DNA of 64,000 bases, taken from the NCBI GenBank assembly GCA_001795455.1, contig MGPB01000034.1, forward strand, positions 1 to 64,000, written 5' to 3'. Position numbers and translations under genes: made by a program. The notes under the pieces are model-generated. The model saw nothing but the letters and a program-made list of their open reading frames with translations. It did no database searches and had not been told where the DNA came from. This document shows, piece after piece, positions 9,420-20,513 of the stretch (position 1 is its first letter; the number at the start of each line of letters is the position of its first letter). This DNA is from Curvibacter sp. GWA2_63_95 (GTDB lineage Bacteria > Pseudomonadota > Gammaproteobacteria > Burkholderiales > Burkholderiaceae_C).

Positions 9420-12400
9420 TTGGCGGCCACGAACTTGAACTCTCCTACTGACGACGGCAAAACCCTGGTGCATCAGGAGGATGGCAAGTACCTTGCCCGG
9501 GCCCTGCAGCAGCAAAACATCAGTGTGCGGGGCGCGCGCACGCACAACCTCAAGAACATCGACCTGGACATCCCACGCAACCAGCTCGTGGTGATCACCG
9601 GGTTGAGTGGGTCCGGCAAGTCCAGCCTGGCGTTTGACACGCTGTATGCCGAGGGCCAGCGCCGCTACGTGGAAAGCCTGAGCACCTACGCACGTCAGTT
9701 TTTGCAGCTCATGGACAAGCCCGATGTGGACATGATCGAGGGCCTGTCGCCGGCCATCTCCATCGAGCAGAAGGCCACCAGCCACAACCCGCGCTCCACC
9801 GTGGGCACGGTGACCGAGATCCACGACTACCTGCGCCTGCTGTTTGCCCGCGCCGGCACGCCCTACTGCCCCGACCACCACCTGCCCCTGCAAAGCCAGA
9901 CTGTGAGCCAGATGGTGGACGCCGTGCTGGCCCTGCCGGAAGACACCCGCCTGATGATCCTGGCGCCGCTTGCGCGCGAGAAGAAAGGCGAGTTTCTGGA
10001 CGTGTTTGCCGACATGCAGGCGCAGGGCTATGTGCGCTTTCGCATCAACGGCGAGGCCTATGAGGCCGACAACCTGCCCAAGCTCAAGAAGACCGAAAAG
10101 CACGACATCGACGTGGTGGTGGACCGCATCAAGGTGCGCGCCGACCTGAAGCAACGCCTGGCCGAAAGTTTTGAAGCCGCGCTGCGCCTGGCCAATGGCC
10201 GGGCCATTGCGCTGGAGATGGAGTCCTCAAAGGACTCCGAAATTGATAGCGCTTCGCGCAATGAGGGCGGGGGCCAGGGGCCGAAAGAGCACTTATTCAA
10301 CGCCAAGTTTGCCTGCCCGGTCTGCAGCTACTCCATCAGCGAGCTGGAGCCGCGGCTGTTCTCCTTCAACTCGCCCGTGGGCGCCTGCCCCACCTGCGAC
10401 GGCCTCGGTAACCACGAGTTCTTCGACCCCACACGCGTGGTCGCGTTCCCCACGCTGAGCCTGGCCAGCGGCGCCATCAAGGGCTGGGATCGGCGCAACG
10501 GCTACTACTTCAGCATGCTGGAGAGCCTGGCCAAGCATTACGCGTTCGACATCGAAGCCGGCTTCGACAGCCTGCCCGAAGCCGTGCAACAGGCCATCCT
10601 GCATGGCTCGGGCGAAGAAGAAATCAAGTTCAGCTACATCCTGGACTCCGGTGCCCAGCAGGGCAAGAAGGTGAGCAAGAAACACCCCTTCGAGGGCATC
10701 ATCCCCAATATGCAGCGGCGCTACCGCGAGACCGACTCGGCCCTGGTGCGCGAAGACCTGGGCCGCCTGCGCAGCACCCAGCCCTGCCCCGACTGCTTTG
10801 GCTCGCGCCTGCGCAAGGAAGCCCGCCACGTGAAGGTGGGCGAAGGCAGCCAGGCCCGCGCCATTTACGAGATCAGCCACGCCACGCTGCGTGAGAGTTT
10901 TGAATACTTCAACACCCTGCAGATGCCCGGTGCGCGTGGCGAGATCGCTTCCAAGGTGATCCGCGAAATCGGCCTGCGGCTGAAGTTCCTCAACGACGTG
11001 GGCCTGAATTACCTGAGCCTGGACCGCAGCGCCGAAACCCTATCGGGCGGCGAATCGCAACGCATCCGCCTCGCATCCCAAATTGGCTCCGGACTGACCG
11101 GCGTGATGTACGTGCTGGACGAGCCCAGCATCGGCCTGCACCAGCGCGACAACGACCGCCTGATCGGCACGCTGCAGCACCTGCGTGACATTGGCAACAG
11201 CGTGCTGGTGGTGGAGCACGACGAAGACATGATGCGCGCCGCCGACCATGTGATCGACATGGGCCTGGGTGCCGGCGTGCACGGCGGGCGCGTGATTGCC
11301 CAAGGCACGTTTGACGAGGTGAAGGCGAACACCGAATCGCTGACCGGCCAGTACCTGGCCAAGACGCTGCAGATTGAAGTCCCCAAGCGCCGCACGCCTT
11401 GGCTGCCGGTGGTGGAAACCGCCAAGCCGGTGGCCAAAGGCGTGGGCAAAGCCGCACCCAGCAAGGCCGCGCTGGCCTGGGCCGAGCGCCAGGCGCACCA
11501 CATCGCCACCCAGGGCGACCTGCAGGCCATCCGCATCACCGGGGCCAGCGGCCACAACCTCAAGGGCGTGGACGTGGACTTCCCCGTAGGCCTGCTCACC
11601 TGTGTGACCGGCGTCTCCGGCTCGGGCAAGAGCACGCTGGTGAACGACACCCTGTACGCCGCCGTGGCGCGCCAGCTTTACCGTGCGCACGACGAACCCG
11701 CAGCGCACGAAAGCATCGACGGCATCCAGTACTTCGACAAGGTCATCAACGTCGACCAGTCGCCGATTGGCCGCACCCCGCGCTCCAACCCCGCCACCTA
11801 CACCGGCCTGTTCACCCCCATCCGCGAGCTGATGGCCGAGGTGCCCACGGCGCGAGAACGCGGCTACGGGCCGGGACGTTTCAGCTTCAACGTGGCCGGT
11901 GGCCGCTGCGAGGCCTGCCAGGGCGACGGCATGGTGAAGGTGGAGATGCACTTTCTGCCCGATGTGTACGTGCCCTGCGACGTGTGTGCGGGCCAGCGCT
12001 ACAACCGCGAAACGCTGGAAGTGCTCTACAAGGGCAAAAACATCGCGCAGATTCTGGACATGACGGTGGAAGCCGCCTACGAGTTTCTACAGGCCGTGCC
12101 CACCATCGCGCGCAAGCTGCAAACCCTGCTGGACGTGGGCCTGTCCTACATCCGCCTGGGCCAGGCCGCCACCACGCTGAGTGGCGGCGAAGCGCAGCGC
12201 GTGAAGCTGGCGCTGGAACTGAGCAAACGCGACACCGGCCGCACGCTCTACATCCTGGACGAACCCACCACCGGCCTGCACTTTGCCGACATTGCACTCT
12301 TGCTGAAAGTGCTGCACCAGCTGCGCGACGCCGGCAACACCATCGTCATCATCGAGCACAACCTGGACGTGATCAAAACTGCCGACTGGCTGATCGACAT

Positions 12401-12512
12401 CGGCCCCGAGGGCGGCGCCGGGGGCGGCACCGTGGTGGGCGTGGGCACGCCGGAAGACATTGCAGCCAATCCCAACAGCCATACCGGGCGGTATTTGAAG
12501 CCCTTGCTCTGA
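9420..12512 (+). CDS. uvrA: UvrABC excinuclease subunit A
   Basis: A UvrA of about 1030 residues: two ABC ATPase modules with Walker [10 protein letters not shown] and GVSGSGKST, signature motifs LSGGESQRI and [11 protein letters not shown], and zinc-binding cysteine clusters (CPVC/CPTC and CEAC/CDVC). It detects bulky DNA lesions with UvrB. The start is uncertain: no in-frame ATG lies between the divergent gene and the first conserved residues, so I use TTG at 9420; TTG 9435 and GTG 9468 are alternatives. A Ser/Gly-rich insert at bases ~10218-10285 coincides with a degenerate copy of the dispersed hairpin repeat. I saw no LexA box in the short upstream region. Confidence 0.96.
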   Translation: MAATNLNSPTDDGKTLVHQEDGKYLARALQQQNISVRGARTHNLKNIDLDIPRNQLVVITGLSGSGKSSLAFDTLYAEGQRRYVESLSTYARQFLQLMDKPDVDMIEGLSPAISIEQKATSHNPRSTVGTVTEIHDYLRLLFARAGTPYCPDHHLPLQSQTVSQMVDAVLALPEDTRLMILAPLAREKKGEFLDVFADMQAQGYVRFRINGEAYEADNLPKLKKTEKHDIDVVVDRIKVRADLKQRLAESFEAALRLANGRAIALEMESSKDSEIDSASRNEGGGQGPKEHLFNAKFACPVCSYSISELEPRLFSFNSPVGACPTCDGLGNHEFFDPTRVVAFPTLSLASGAIKGWDRRNGYYFSMLESLAKHYAFDIEAGFDSLPEAVQQAILHGSGEEEIKFSYILDSGAQQGKKVSKKHPFEGIIPNMQRRYRETDSALVREDLGRLRSTQPCPDCFGSRLRKEARHVKVGEGSQARAIYEISHATLRESFEYFNTLQMPGARGEIASKVIREIGLRLKFLNDVGLNYLSLDRSAETLSGGESQRIRLASQIGSGLTGVMYVLDEPSIGLHQRDNDRLIGTLQHLRDIGNSVLVVEHDEDMMRAADHVIDMGLGAGVHGGRVIAQGTFDEVKANTESLTGQYLAKTLQIEVPKRRTPWLPVVETAKPVAKGVGKAAPSKAALAWAERQAHHIATQGDLQAIRITGASGHNLKGVDVDFPVGLLTCVTGVSGSGKSTLVNDTLYAAVARQLYRAHDEPAAHESIDGIQYFDKVINVDQSPIGRTPRSNPATYTGLFTPIRELMAEVPTARERGYGPGRFSFNVAGGRCEACQGDGMVKVEMHFLPDVYVPCDVCAGQRYNRETLEVLYKGKNIAQILDMTVEAAYEFLQAVPTIARKLQTLLDVGLSYIRLGQAATTLSGGEAQRVKLALELSKRDTGRTLYILDEPTTGLHFADIALLLKVLHQLRDAGNTIVIIEHNLDVIKTADWLIDIGPEGGAGGGTVVGVGTPEDIAANPNSHTGRYLKPLL
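10233..10270 (-). repeat. Degenerate dispersed hairpin repeat, copy A, inside uvrA
   Basis: On the plus strand TTGATAGCGCTTCGCGCA aligns with the reverse complement of the family core (AATAGCTGCTTGCGCA). It encodes part of a non-conserved insert of UvrA, in a different frame from the other coding copies. This is the weakest member of the family. Confidence 0.5.
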
Positions 12513-12547
12513 ATCGGGTGCCGGGGCATATTTACAAGCCAAATTGG

Positions 12548-12598
12548 CACCTAGCCACCGTTGAATATGCGCGAGCAGCTACTGATTTAGTAGCAAAC
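12548..12598 (+). repeat. Dispersed hairpin repeat, copy B, downstream of uvrA
   Basis: CTAGCC...TTGAATATGCGC and GAGCAGC precede the palindrome GCTACTGATTTAGTAGC at 12578-12594 (6-bp perfect stem, 5-nt loop). It begins 36 bases after the uvrA stop. Stem positions 4 and 5 are A-T and C-G, which differ from copies D and E yet stay paired. Confidence 0.85.
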
Positions 12599-12697
12599 CC
12601 ATCCGCCGACTAAACCGCATCGCCAAACGCCGCCGGCTCCAGCACCGCGTGCTGGTGCTGCGAGAGCGGGGTGCGGGTACGGTGAAAATGCTTCATC

Positions 12698-14401
12698 ATG
12701 AAAAATACGATGCCCCACCAAAAAACCTCGCCCGGCACTAACCCAGCGATGTTGACAGTGATCGCCGTCGCCTGGAATGCGCTGGTCTGGTGGCTGGTCA
12801 TGCCCGAGCCTGGCATTGCGGAATGGTTCAAAGGCGTGGCGGTGCTCACGGGTGTGGGGCTTGCCGTAGGCACCCTATTGCTCTGGCTCAGCCGCCTGCG
12901 CGGCACTGGCGTCACGCTGCACCTCTCGCAGGACCCGGTGCCCCATGGCGTGCCCACGATGGCGACCTTCAACCTGACCCGGCCTATGAAGGCGCAGGTC
13001 TGGACACTGCTGGTGACCATTGATTCGCCGAGCGAAGACATGAGCAGCTTTGGGAGCGTCTGGGAGCGCAAATTTATGGCCACCCCGGTCCCCACGCTGG
13101 TGGACGGCGAGCTCATGGTGCAGGCCGTCACGGCCGAATTCACCCTTCCCACCGATCTGTTGGGTTCAGAAGATGACTTTTTGTACGTTTCCCTGGTACT
13201 CCAGGGCGATGACGCGGCATGGCCTTTTCACATTGAGACCCAAGCCGAAACGTCCCGCGAAACTGGCTTGGACAGCGAAGACGACGCCGCGGAATCGCTA
13301 CACCCAGATGCTGACGCCCCGTCGACTTCGGAACTGCCTGAGCCGGACTATGCGTCTAGGCTTCCGTCGCCAGCACGCGTCCGAAGTGGCCTTCGCTGGG
13401 TCCGGCGGGGCGCGCTCGCACTGTCGCTCGGTGTGGTGGGCTGGGTGGCGTGGGGCTTGCTGCTGCCGATGTGGTCCCCAGATGCGCCGCCCGAGGACTG
13501 GCCGGTCATGACCATGTCGGAGGACAGCGCACCTGCCGATGATGCGGCGGTAGCCGGGGTGGAGCGCGTGCGCGGTGTGGACGAAACCGATGCGTCCTGG
13601 CGCCTGAGCACCCGCGTGCGCACACCGGAGTTTGCGGTACTGCTAAGCAACTGGTTACTCGACGATGGCCACTTGCGCGCGCACCTGCAAGGTCAGGCAC
13701 AAGTGACCCGCGGGGAGTTGCGCATGCGCGTTCAGCAGCTGGCGCTCGCGCCAGCGAGTGCTTGTAAACCGGCTGACAACTGCCGGGTGGAAAGCATTCG
13801 TCTGGTGCTGAGCCAGGCCGCCAGCGACGGCACCACCACCTTGGCGCAAAGCGAGCCGCTGCCCTGGGCGGTCGATCTGGCAAAAGACCCCGTGGCCCTG
13901 CGCAGCGATGGCACCCTTCAACTCACGCTGCCGCAGAGCCTGGCAGGCGACCAAGATGTGCGCTTGCAATTGGTGGTGCAAACGGCGAACGCCGATGGGC
14001 ACTCCCGCTTTCTGCTCTCGGATGACACGACGGTTGCGTCGAATGGCAACTACATGGGTTTGCAACTGGCGCTGCGCGCCGCCAGCCCCCAAGCCGGGAA
14101 TCTGATGGACCCGTGCGACCGAGTCGGCTCCTTGGGTGAGGCCGTGCGCGCCCATTGCGGAGGCCAAGTCCAGTTCCGGCTCGACTCCAACGCCTTCTCA
14201 GGGCGCAAGGAACTCGACGCGGCCTTGATCGACGCCATCAAGCACTACAACAGCGCTGCTGTGGGCCCACTGCTCAAGGCGGGCGCGAGCCCCAATGCGG
14301 TCGACCCTGGACAAAAGAGCATCAACGCGCTGCTCCTCGCCATCTTGGGCGATCAACAAGCGGTGCGGGCTGCGCTGATCAAGGCGGGCGCCAAGGTCTA
14401 G
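12698..14401 (+). CDS. Orphan membrane protein with C-terminal ankyrin-like repeats
   Basis: I do not recognise a named family. The 567-residue product has two hydrophobic helices near the N terminus (~18-35 and ~45-64), a soluble region resembling a beta-sandwich, an acidic stretch (~190-215), a further membrane helix (~238-256), then a large presumably extracytoplasmic region with a cysteine pair (SACKPADNC, ~352-360). The last ~65 residues (LIDAIKHYNSAAVGPLLKAG, INALLLAILGDQQAVRAAL) look like two ankyrin repeats. It stands alone between uvrA and the acoR-like gene. The start at 12698 lacks a clear ribosome-binding site, and ATG 12710 is possible. A role as a protein-interaction scaffold is only a guess. 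Confidence 0.7.
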   Translation: MKNTMPHQKTSPGTNPAMLTVIAVAWNALVWWLVMPEPGIAEWFKGVAVLTGVGLAVGTLLLWLSRLRGTGVTLHLSQDPVPHGVPTMATFNLTRPMKAQVWTLLVTIDSPSEDMSSFGSVWERKFMATPVPTLVDGELMVQAVTAEFTLPTDLLGSEDDFLYVSLVLQGDDAAWPFHIETQAETSRETGLDSEDDAAESLHPDADAPSTSELPEPDYASRLPSPARVRSGLRWVRRGALALSLGVVGWVAWGLLLPMWSPDAPPEDWPVMTMSEDSAPADDAAVAGVERVRGVDETDASWRLSTRVRTPEFAVLLSNWLLDDGHLRAHLQGQAQVTRGELRMRVQQLALAPASACKPADNCRVESIRLVLSQAASDGTTTLAQSEPLPWAVDLAKDPVALRSDGTLQLTLPQSLAGDQDVRLQLVVQTANADGHSRFLLSDDTTVASNGNYMGLQLALRAASPQAGNLMDPCDRVGSLGEAVRAHCGGQVQFRLDSNAFSGRKELDAALIDAIKHYNSAAVGPLLKAGASPNAVDPGQKSINALLLAILGDQQAVRAALIKAGAKV

Positions 14402-14421
14402 CCAGACTGAGCGCCAAATGA

Positions 14422-14474
14422 GCCCCTAGCCCACGTCTTGCTTGCGCGAACAGCTATCAAAACAGTAGTGATTT
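14422..14474 (+). repeat. Dispersed hairpin repeat, copy C (decayed), at the 3' end of the acoR-like gene
   Basis: GCCCCTAGCC, then CTTGCGCGAACAGCTAT, follow the family order, but the second stem arm is damaged (GTAGTGATTT). It fills the gap between two converging genes and touches the stop codon of the regulator gene. Confidence 0.65.
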
Positions 14475-16395
14475 ATGCGCGTAGCTTGCGGTACAGTGTC
14501 TGCCGGCTGATGCCGAGCTGGCGGGCCGCCAGGGACACATTGCCACGCGCGGCCTCCAGCGCCTGCTGGATGGCGGCGTGGCCCAAGGCCTGCAGGCTTT
14601 GCGGGGCCTGCGCAACAGCGGGCTCCAGGGGTGCCGTCTTCACGGCAGCCCCCAGCTGCAGCGCCTCCACCAGATCGTCGGGCATATGCACCCAGTCCAA
14701 GGCGTCTTCCCCATCCTGCAGCATGGCGCAAGCCGTGCGCAGCACGCTGGCGTACTGGCGCAGGTTGCCGGGCCACGTAAAGGCGCTCAGGCGGGCCAGC
14801 AGTTCGGGGGCCAGCTGCACTTCGCGCTCCGGGCTCAGGTCGGCCAGCAGGCGCTCGGTCAGTGCACAGAAGTCGCTGCGCTCGCGCAGCGCCGGCAGCA
14901 GCACGGTGAGGCCGTTGATGCGGTAGTACAAATCTTGGCGGAATGTGCCGCGCTCTGCGGCCTCGGCCAGCTTGCTGTGCGTGGCGCACACCAGCGCGAA
15001 GTCCACCGGTCCCGCCTTGCCCGCGCCCACCGGCGTGACTGTGCGCTCCTGCAGCACACGCAGCAGCCGGGTCTGCATGGCCAGCGGCATGTCGCCAATT
15101 TCGTCCAGGAACAGCGTGCCGCCCTCGGCCTCGCGCAGGCGGCCCAGGCTGCCCTCTTTGCGTGCGCCGGTGAAGGCACCCGCCACATAGCCAAACAGCT
15201 CGGACTCGATCAGGCTCTCGGGAATGGCGCCACAGTTGATGGCCACAAAAGGCGCACCACGGCGCGGGCCGCTGGCGTGCAGGGCGCGTGCAAACAGCTC
15301 CTTGCCCACGCCTGACTCGCCCTGGATGAGCACGGGAATCGGTTTGGCCACCACGCGGCGCGCCTTGTCGGCGGCGCTGCGCCAGCGTGCGTCGCCCGTA
15401 TCCAGCTCGGCCAGCGCATCACGCGCGCTGGCAGAGGCCGGAGCCGAAGAGGACAGGCCGGTCACCGGCAGCGCCGAGGCATCCACCTGCACCTGCGCAA
15501 ACAGCACGGCGCCGTTGTGCAGGCGCAGCTGCTGCACCTGCTGGGGGCGGCGCTTGTGGCGCGAGAGCAGGTCGTCCAGCCGCACATCGAGCACACGCTC
15601 CAGCGGAGTGGCGCCAATGTCGCCCGTATTCAGCCGCAGCAGCGCCAGCCCCACACGGTTGGCGCCCACCACCCAGCCGTCGTCCGACAGCGCGACGATG
15701 CCTTCGGCCACGCTGCCAATGCCCTCGGGCTGGGCGTGCAGGTGCAGGCGGATGTTGCGCTTGCAGGTGGCCAGCATGAGCCGGTTCTCGATCATGCGGG
15801 CGGCGGTGCTGGCCAGGCCCAGCGTGTGGCCGTGGCCATGGCGGTGGTCACCCGAGATGTCGAGCACGCCCATGAGCTCGCCCGTGGCCGAGAGGATGGG
15901 TGAGGCCGCGCAGGTGAGAAAACCGTTGCGCTCCAGGAAGTGTTCCCCACCATGGATTTCAACCGCACTGCGCTCGGCCAGTGCGGTGCCAATGGCGTTG
16001 GTGCCACGGTGCGCTTCGTGCCAGGAGGCACCACTGGTCAGCGCCACACGCTCGGCCTTGCCTACAAAGCTGACGTCCCCCAGCGTGTGCATGAGCATGC
16101 CGTGCGGGTCGGCCAGCACCACCACGCTCTGGCTGTGGCGCACCTGTTCAAACACATATTCCATGACCGGGCGCGAGTGGGCCAGCAAGGCGTGGCTATT
16201 GGCCAGCGCCTGGCGCAGGCTGGTACTGCCCGCATGGTCGGTGGCGGCACGGCCGGCGGGTGCCAGGCCCGCGGCCAGGCTGCGGTGCCAGGAGCGGGCC
16301 AGTCGTTCGTCCAGCACGCCTACAGGGCACTGGCCGGTTTCCAGCAATTGTTGACGGGCCTGTCGCAAGGCCAGCACGGGGGAGGTTTGTCGCAC
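14473..16395 (-). CDS. AcoR-type sigma-54-dependent transcriptional activator
   Basis: A 640-residue enhancer-binding protein. After an N-terminal GAF-like sensor region (~60-200) and a PAS-like region (~210-320) comes an AAA+ domain with Walker A GESGVGKE, the sigma-54 contact loop GAFTGA and Walker B GGTLFLDEIGDMP. It ends in a Fis-type helix-turn-helix (NVSLAARQLGISRQTLYRK). I chose the GTG at 16395 because AGGAG stands 6 bases before it; the open frame upstream is not family-like. It is divergent from an aldehyde dehydrogenase gene that has a sigma-54 promoter, so it most likely activates that gene in response to an aldehyde, an alcohol or acetoin. The inducer itself is inferred from family relatives. 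Confidence 0.9.
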   Translation of the reverse strand: MRQTSPVLALRQARQQLLETGQCPVGVLDERLARSWHRSLAAGLAPAGRAATDHAGSTSLRQALANSHALLAHSRPVMEYVFEQVRHSQSVVVLADPHGMLMHTLGDVSFVGKAERVALTSGASWHEAHRGTNAIGTALAERSAVEIHGGEHFLERNGFLTCAASPILSATGELMGVLDISGDHRHGHGHTLGLASTAARMIENRLMLATCKRNIRLHLHAQPEGIGSVAEGIVALSDDGWVVGANRVGLALLRLNTGDIGATPLERVLDVRLDDLLSRHKRRPQQVQQLRLHNGAVLFAQVQVDASALPVTGLSSSAPASASARDALAELDTGDARWRSAADKARRVVAKPIPVLIQGESGVGKELFARALHASGPRRGAPFVAINCGAIPESLIESELFGYVAGAFTGARKEGSLGRLREAEGGTLFLDEIGDMPLAMQTRLLRVLQERTVTPVGAGKAGPVDFALVCATHSKLAEAAERGTFRQDLYYRINGLTVLLPALRERSDFCALTERLLADLSPEREVQLAPELLARLSAFTWPGNLRQYASVLRTACAMLQDGEDALDWVHMPDDLVEALQLGAAVKTAPLEPAVAQAPQSLQALGHAAIQQALEAARGNVSLAARQLGISRQTLYRKLRA

Positions 16396-16503
16396 GTTGT
16401 CTCCTGCGCGGGGTCGTGGTCGCCCCGCTTTGGCACAGTATGGGGGGCGGTGGTGTGCGAGGCAATGGCACACACCCGCGCAAACGTCCAACTGTTCCAT
16501 TTT

Positions 16504-16517
16504 GTGACACCTGTCAC
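16504..16517. promoter_or_regulatory. Palindromic upstream activator site, probably for the AcoR-type activator
   Basis: GTGACACCTGTCAC is a perfect 14-bp palindrome about 100 bp upstream of the -24 element; a half-site GTGACAG follows at 16529-16535. The spacing is typical for enhancer sites of sigma-54 activators. It also lies ~110 bp upstream of the regulator's own start, so autoregulation is possible. Confidence 0.65.
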
Positions 16518-16616
16518 TGTGGCGAATCGTGACAGCCCTGGCTTGCGGACAGCTTGCACGGAGTGCTGCGATGCAACAAACCCAATGAAATCAAGGGCCC
16601 ACGGTTATCGCCCGCA

Positions 16617-16631
16617 TGGCACGCGTCTTGA
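16617..16631 (+). promoter_or_regulatory. Sigma-54 (-24/-12) promoter of the aldehyde dehydrogenase gene
   Basis: TGGCACGCGTCTTGA matches the TGGCACG-N4-TTGC consensus except for the last base. It lies 67 bp before the start codon and downstream of the activator palindrome. Confidence 0.8.
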
Positions 16632-16697
16632 GATACCTCTGCACCTGCCGGACAGACCGATGCAGGCAAGCAAACCAAGCACAAGAGGACGACAACC

Positions 16698-18221
<1,524 letters not shown>

Positions 18222-18268
18222 AGCGCATCCCTCGCGTCGCGTTACGTCGCGCCGAGCCGCACAGCAAC

Positions 18269-18448
18269 GGGCTGGGACCTCCCCCCTCATACTGGGGTAC
18301 CAGAAATCGGGGGGATGCCCCAGCCCGCTGCCGCGCTAGCACCGTGGAGGCACAGACAAGGCAGCCCTTCGGAACCCACCTGGCGCGCCACGATCCAACG
18401 CGGTGACCCGGCAGGGCGGCCGCCGATTTCTGGTACTCCAGCATGAGG
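18269..18448. repeat. Two inverted hairpin units (BIME-like) between the dehydrogenase and DUF779 genes
   Basis: The 303-bp gap 18222-18524 has no convincing gene. Bases 18285-18310 and 18423-18448 are inverted copies matching at 24 of 26 positions, centred on GTACCAGAAATCGG. Each copy is the loop of its own hairpin. The left one is closed by GGGCTGGG/CCCAGCCC plus a C6/G6 helix (18269 to ~18323), the right one by CAGGGCG/CGCCCTG. This resembles a pair of oppositely oriented REP elements. It would lie in the transcript between the two genes and could affect DUF779 expression. Confidence 0.7.
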
Positions 18449-18524
18449 TGGACGCCCTGTCGGGTTGCCGCGTTGCGAGCGCCAACATCGCAAGGTCGGT
18501 AGTCCTTCCCACAAGGAGACAAGC

Positions 18525-18899
18525 ATGGTCGACAAAGTCATAGCCACCCCAGCCGCCCTGGAACTGGTGGCCTTCCTCAAAACCAAACATGGCCCGGATT
18601 TAATGTTTCACCAGAGTGGTGGTTGCTGCGACAACAGCGCAGCCAACTGCTACCTGCCCGGCGAAATCACCATGGGTGCAGGTGATGTGTACCTGGGCGA
18701 CATTGGCGGCAGCCCGTTCTATATCGGCCTTGCCCAATACCAATACTGGAAACACACCCAACTCATCATCGACGTCATCGAAGGCCACGGCGGCACCTTC
18801 TCGCTCGAAGGGCCCGAAGGCAAGGCCTTCCACACCCGCTCCCGCGTGTTCACCGATGCGGAACTGGCCGAGCTGGGCATCGACAAGCCCGCAATCTAA
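18525..18899 (+). CDS. DUF779 protein, companion of aldehyde dehydrogenase
   Basis: The 124-residue soluble protein is a typical DUF779 member (MFHQSGGCCDNSAANCYL, GDVYLGDIGGSPFYI, HTQLIIDVIEGHGGTFSLE). The Cys-Cys pair and a third Cys in the first third suggest metal or redox chemistry, but no function is established to my knowledge. AAGGAG lies 6 bases before the ATG. It is probably read from the upstream sigma-54 promoter across the inverted hairpins, and it converges on a DUF1501 gene. Confidence 0.88.
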   Translation: MVDKVIATPAALELVAFLKTKHGPDLMFHQSGGCCDNSAANCYLPGEITMGAGDVYLGDIGGSPFYIGLAQYQYWKHTQLIIDVIEGHGGTFSLEGPEGKAFHTRSRVFTDAELAELGIDKPAI

Positions 18900-18919
18900 A
18901 GAAACAGGCATAAAACAGG

Positions 18920-18968
18920 GCTCTAGCGCCCGTGGAATATGCGCAAACAGCTATTAATTTAATAGCAT
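18920..18968 (+). repeat. Dispersed hairpin repeat, copy D (best-preserved palindrome), between convergent genes
   Basis: CTCTAGC...GTGGAATATGCGC precedes the 17-nt palindrome GCTATTAATTTAATAGC (18950-18966), with a 7-bp perfect stem. It occupies the whole gap between the DUF779 gene and the converging DUF1501 gene and ends one base before the latter's stop codon. It may serve as a terminator. Confidence 0.9.
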
Positions 18969-20504
18969 CTACTGCATGAAACCCAGATCGGTCGGGTAGT
19001 CTGGCCGGCTGGCTGCCGTGCCGAAGTTCACGATCTTGGGCAACACGCCGGGCATCTCGGCATCCGTCACCCCAAACCACTTGGCCAGTGTGGCCGCGTA
19101 CTGATCGACCGAGGTACTCGGCAACAAACGCCCCTGGCCGACGTGCCAGGCATTCTCGGGCAGGTAATTGCCGCCAGCGTCCTTGGTATCGCTCACGCTG
19201 ATGGGCGGGGCTACCCCATACAAACGCTGGCCGTTCACCGCACCGCCCACCACCATGTGGTGGCTGCCCCAGCCGTGGTCCGAGCCGTCGCCGTTGGACG
19301 CCAGGGTGCGGCCGAAATCCGATGCCGTGAACGCCGTCACCTGCTGGGCCACGCCCATCTCCTCGGTGGCCTGGTAAAACGCCGTCATGGCCGTGCTCAG
19401 GCGGCCCATCAGCGTAGCCTGCTGCGCCACCAGGTTGTCGTGCAGGTCAAAGCCGCCCATGGACACAAAAAACACCTGGCGCCGCGCGCCCAGCACGTTG
19501 CGCCCCTTGATCAGGCGCGCCACCATCTGCAACTGAGTGGACAAAGCGTCGGTGCCAAACGTGGCCTGGAAGGGACGCAGATTGGGCGCCGTGCCAAAGG
19601 CGGGTGGACTCAGGGCCAGCGCATTGGTTACCGAGGCCTCGGCCGCCAGGGCGCGGGCGGTGACCACGTTGTATTCGTTCTCCAGCTTGTGGGTGCGGGA
19701 CTGGCGGATCAGGCTGTCGATGGTGCTGCGCACCGAGGACGAGCCATAGACCGTGGTGTCGGTGGCGGGCCGGATCTTGATGGCACCCGAGGTGCTGACC
19801 TGGTACTGCAAGGCCGTATCGCCCGAGAGGAACACCGCGTTGCCAGAGACCGACATGCAGCTGAACAGCGCGTTGCTGTTGAGGCTGTTTTGCAGCACCA
19901 CATCCCCCATATTGCCGCCCCAGCCCACGGTGGAACCTTCGGGCGAGGATGACTGCCACAACGACTGTTGGTCATTGTGCGAGAACAGTTGGGGCGGACG
20001 CGGGTAGAGCGTGCGGTTGCTGTTGTTGTACTGGGCGCGCGTGAGCGGCACTACCAGTGGCCCCACATTGAGCTGCACCGCCGCCTTGCCGGTGTTGAAC
20101 AGGTTGGCCAGCCCGGTCATGGCCGGGTGCAGCGCGTACTCGCGGCTGGTGGCGCCCAGCGCGTCCACCGGTGGCGTGATGGGGTTCAGGCGTGTGGGCG
20201 TGAGTGCCGCCTTGGCCAGCGCAATGCCGCCCGCCGTTTGCCCGGCGCCACCACCGCGGATGGCGCTGTACTGGTTGTAGCTCGGGTCGTCGTAGGCCAG
20301 GACGGTGTTGGCGTAGTCATTGCCACCAAACAAAAAGACGCACACCAGCGCCTTGTAGTCGCCCGCCGGGGCATTGAAGGCGGCCGCCTCGCCAATGGCC
20401 GCCAGGTTGAGCGCAAACGGCAGCGCCGTGCCGGTAAGCGCCAGCTGGCCGCTGCGGCGCAAAAAGGCGCGCCGGGTCTGGGATTCGGGTGACAGCATGG
20501 ACAT
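18969..20504 (-). CDS. DUF1501 family protein with a twin-arginine leader
   Basis: A 511-residue exported protein. The N terminus has a Tat signal (TRRAFLRRSGQLALTG) and a hydrophobic stretch with a likely cleavage at AAA. The body contains the DUF1501 marks CVFLFGGNDYANTV, FVSMGGFDLHDN and FTASDFGRTLASNGDGSDHGW; the family is related to the alkaline phosphatase/sulfatase fold. Its substrate is unknown. It follows the DUF1800 gene by 9 bp, an association seen across many bacteria, so both products probably act together in the periplasm or at the surface. Confidence 0.9.
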   Translation of the reverse strand: MSMLSPESQTRRAFLRRSGQLALTGTALPFALNLAAIGEAAAFNAPAGDYKALVCVFLFGGNDYANTVLAYDDPSYNQYSAIRGGGAGQTAGGIALAKAALTPTRLNPITPPVDALGATSREYALHPAMTGLANLFNTGKAAVQLNVGPLVVPLTRAQYNNSNRTLYPRPPQLFSHNDQQSLWQSSSPEGSTVGWGGNMGDVVLQNSLNSNALFSCMSVSGNAVFLSGDTALQYQVSTSGAIKIRPATDTTVYGSSSVRSTIDSLIRQSRTHKLENEYNVVTARALAAEASVTNALALSPPAFGTAPNLRPFQATFGTDALSTQLQMVARLIKGRNVLGARRQVFFVSMGGFDLHDNLVAQQATLMGRLSTAMTAFYQATEEMGVAQQVTAFTASDFGRTLASNGDGSDHGWGSHHMVVGGAVNGQRLYGVAPPISVSDTKDAGGNYLPENAWHVGQGRLLPSTSVDQYAATLAKWFGVTDAEMPGVLPKIVNFGTAASRPDYPTDLGFMQ

Positions 20505-20513
20505 GGTGGCCCT

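Noticed and set aside
9298..9420. LexA (SOS) operator upstream of uvrA
   Set aside because: No CTGT-N8-ACAG-like site is visible in the divergent region, so SOS control is not claimed.
12610..12696. A 28-codon minus-strand frame between uvrA and the orphan membrane-protein gene
   Set aside because: It looks somewhat coding (start, stop, balanced residues), but I see no ribosome-binding site and recognise no family. It could be a gene remnant; too weak to list as a feature.
18222..18524. Small open frames in the gap between the dehydrogenase and DUF779 genes
   Set aside because: They run through the inverted hairpins, have no homologue-like content and no ribosome-binding site.
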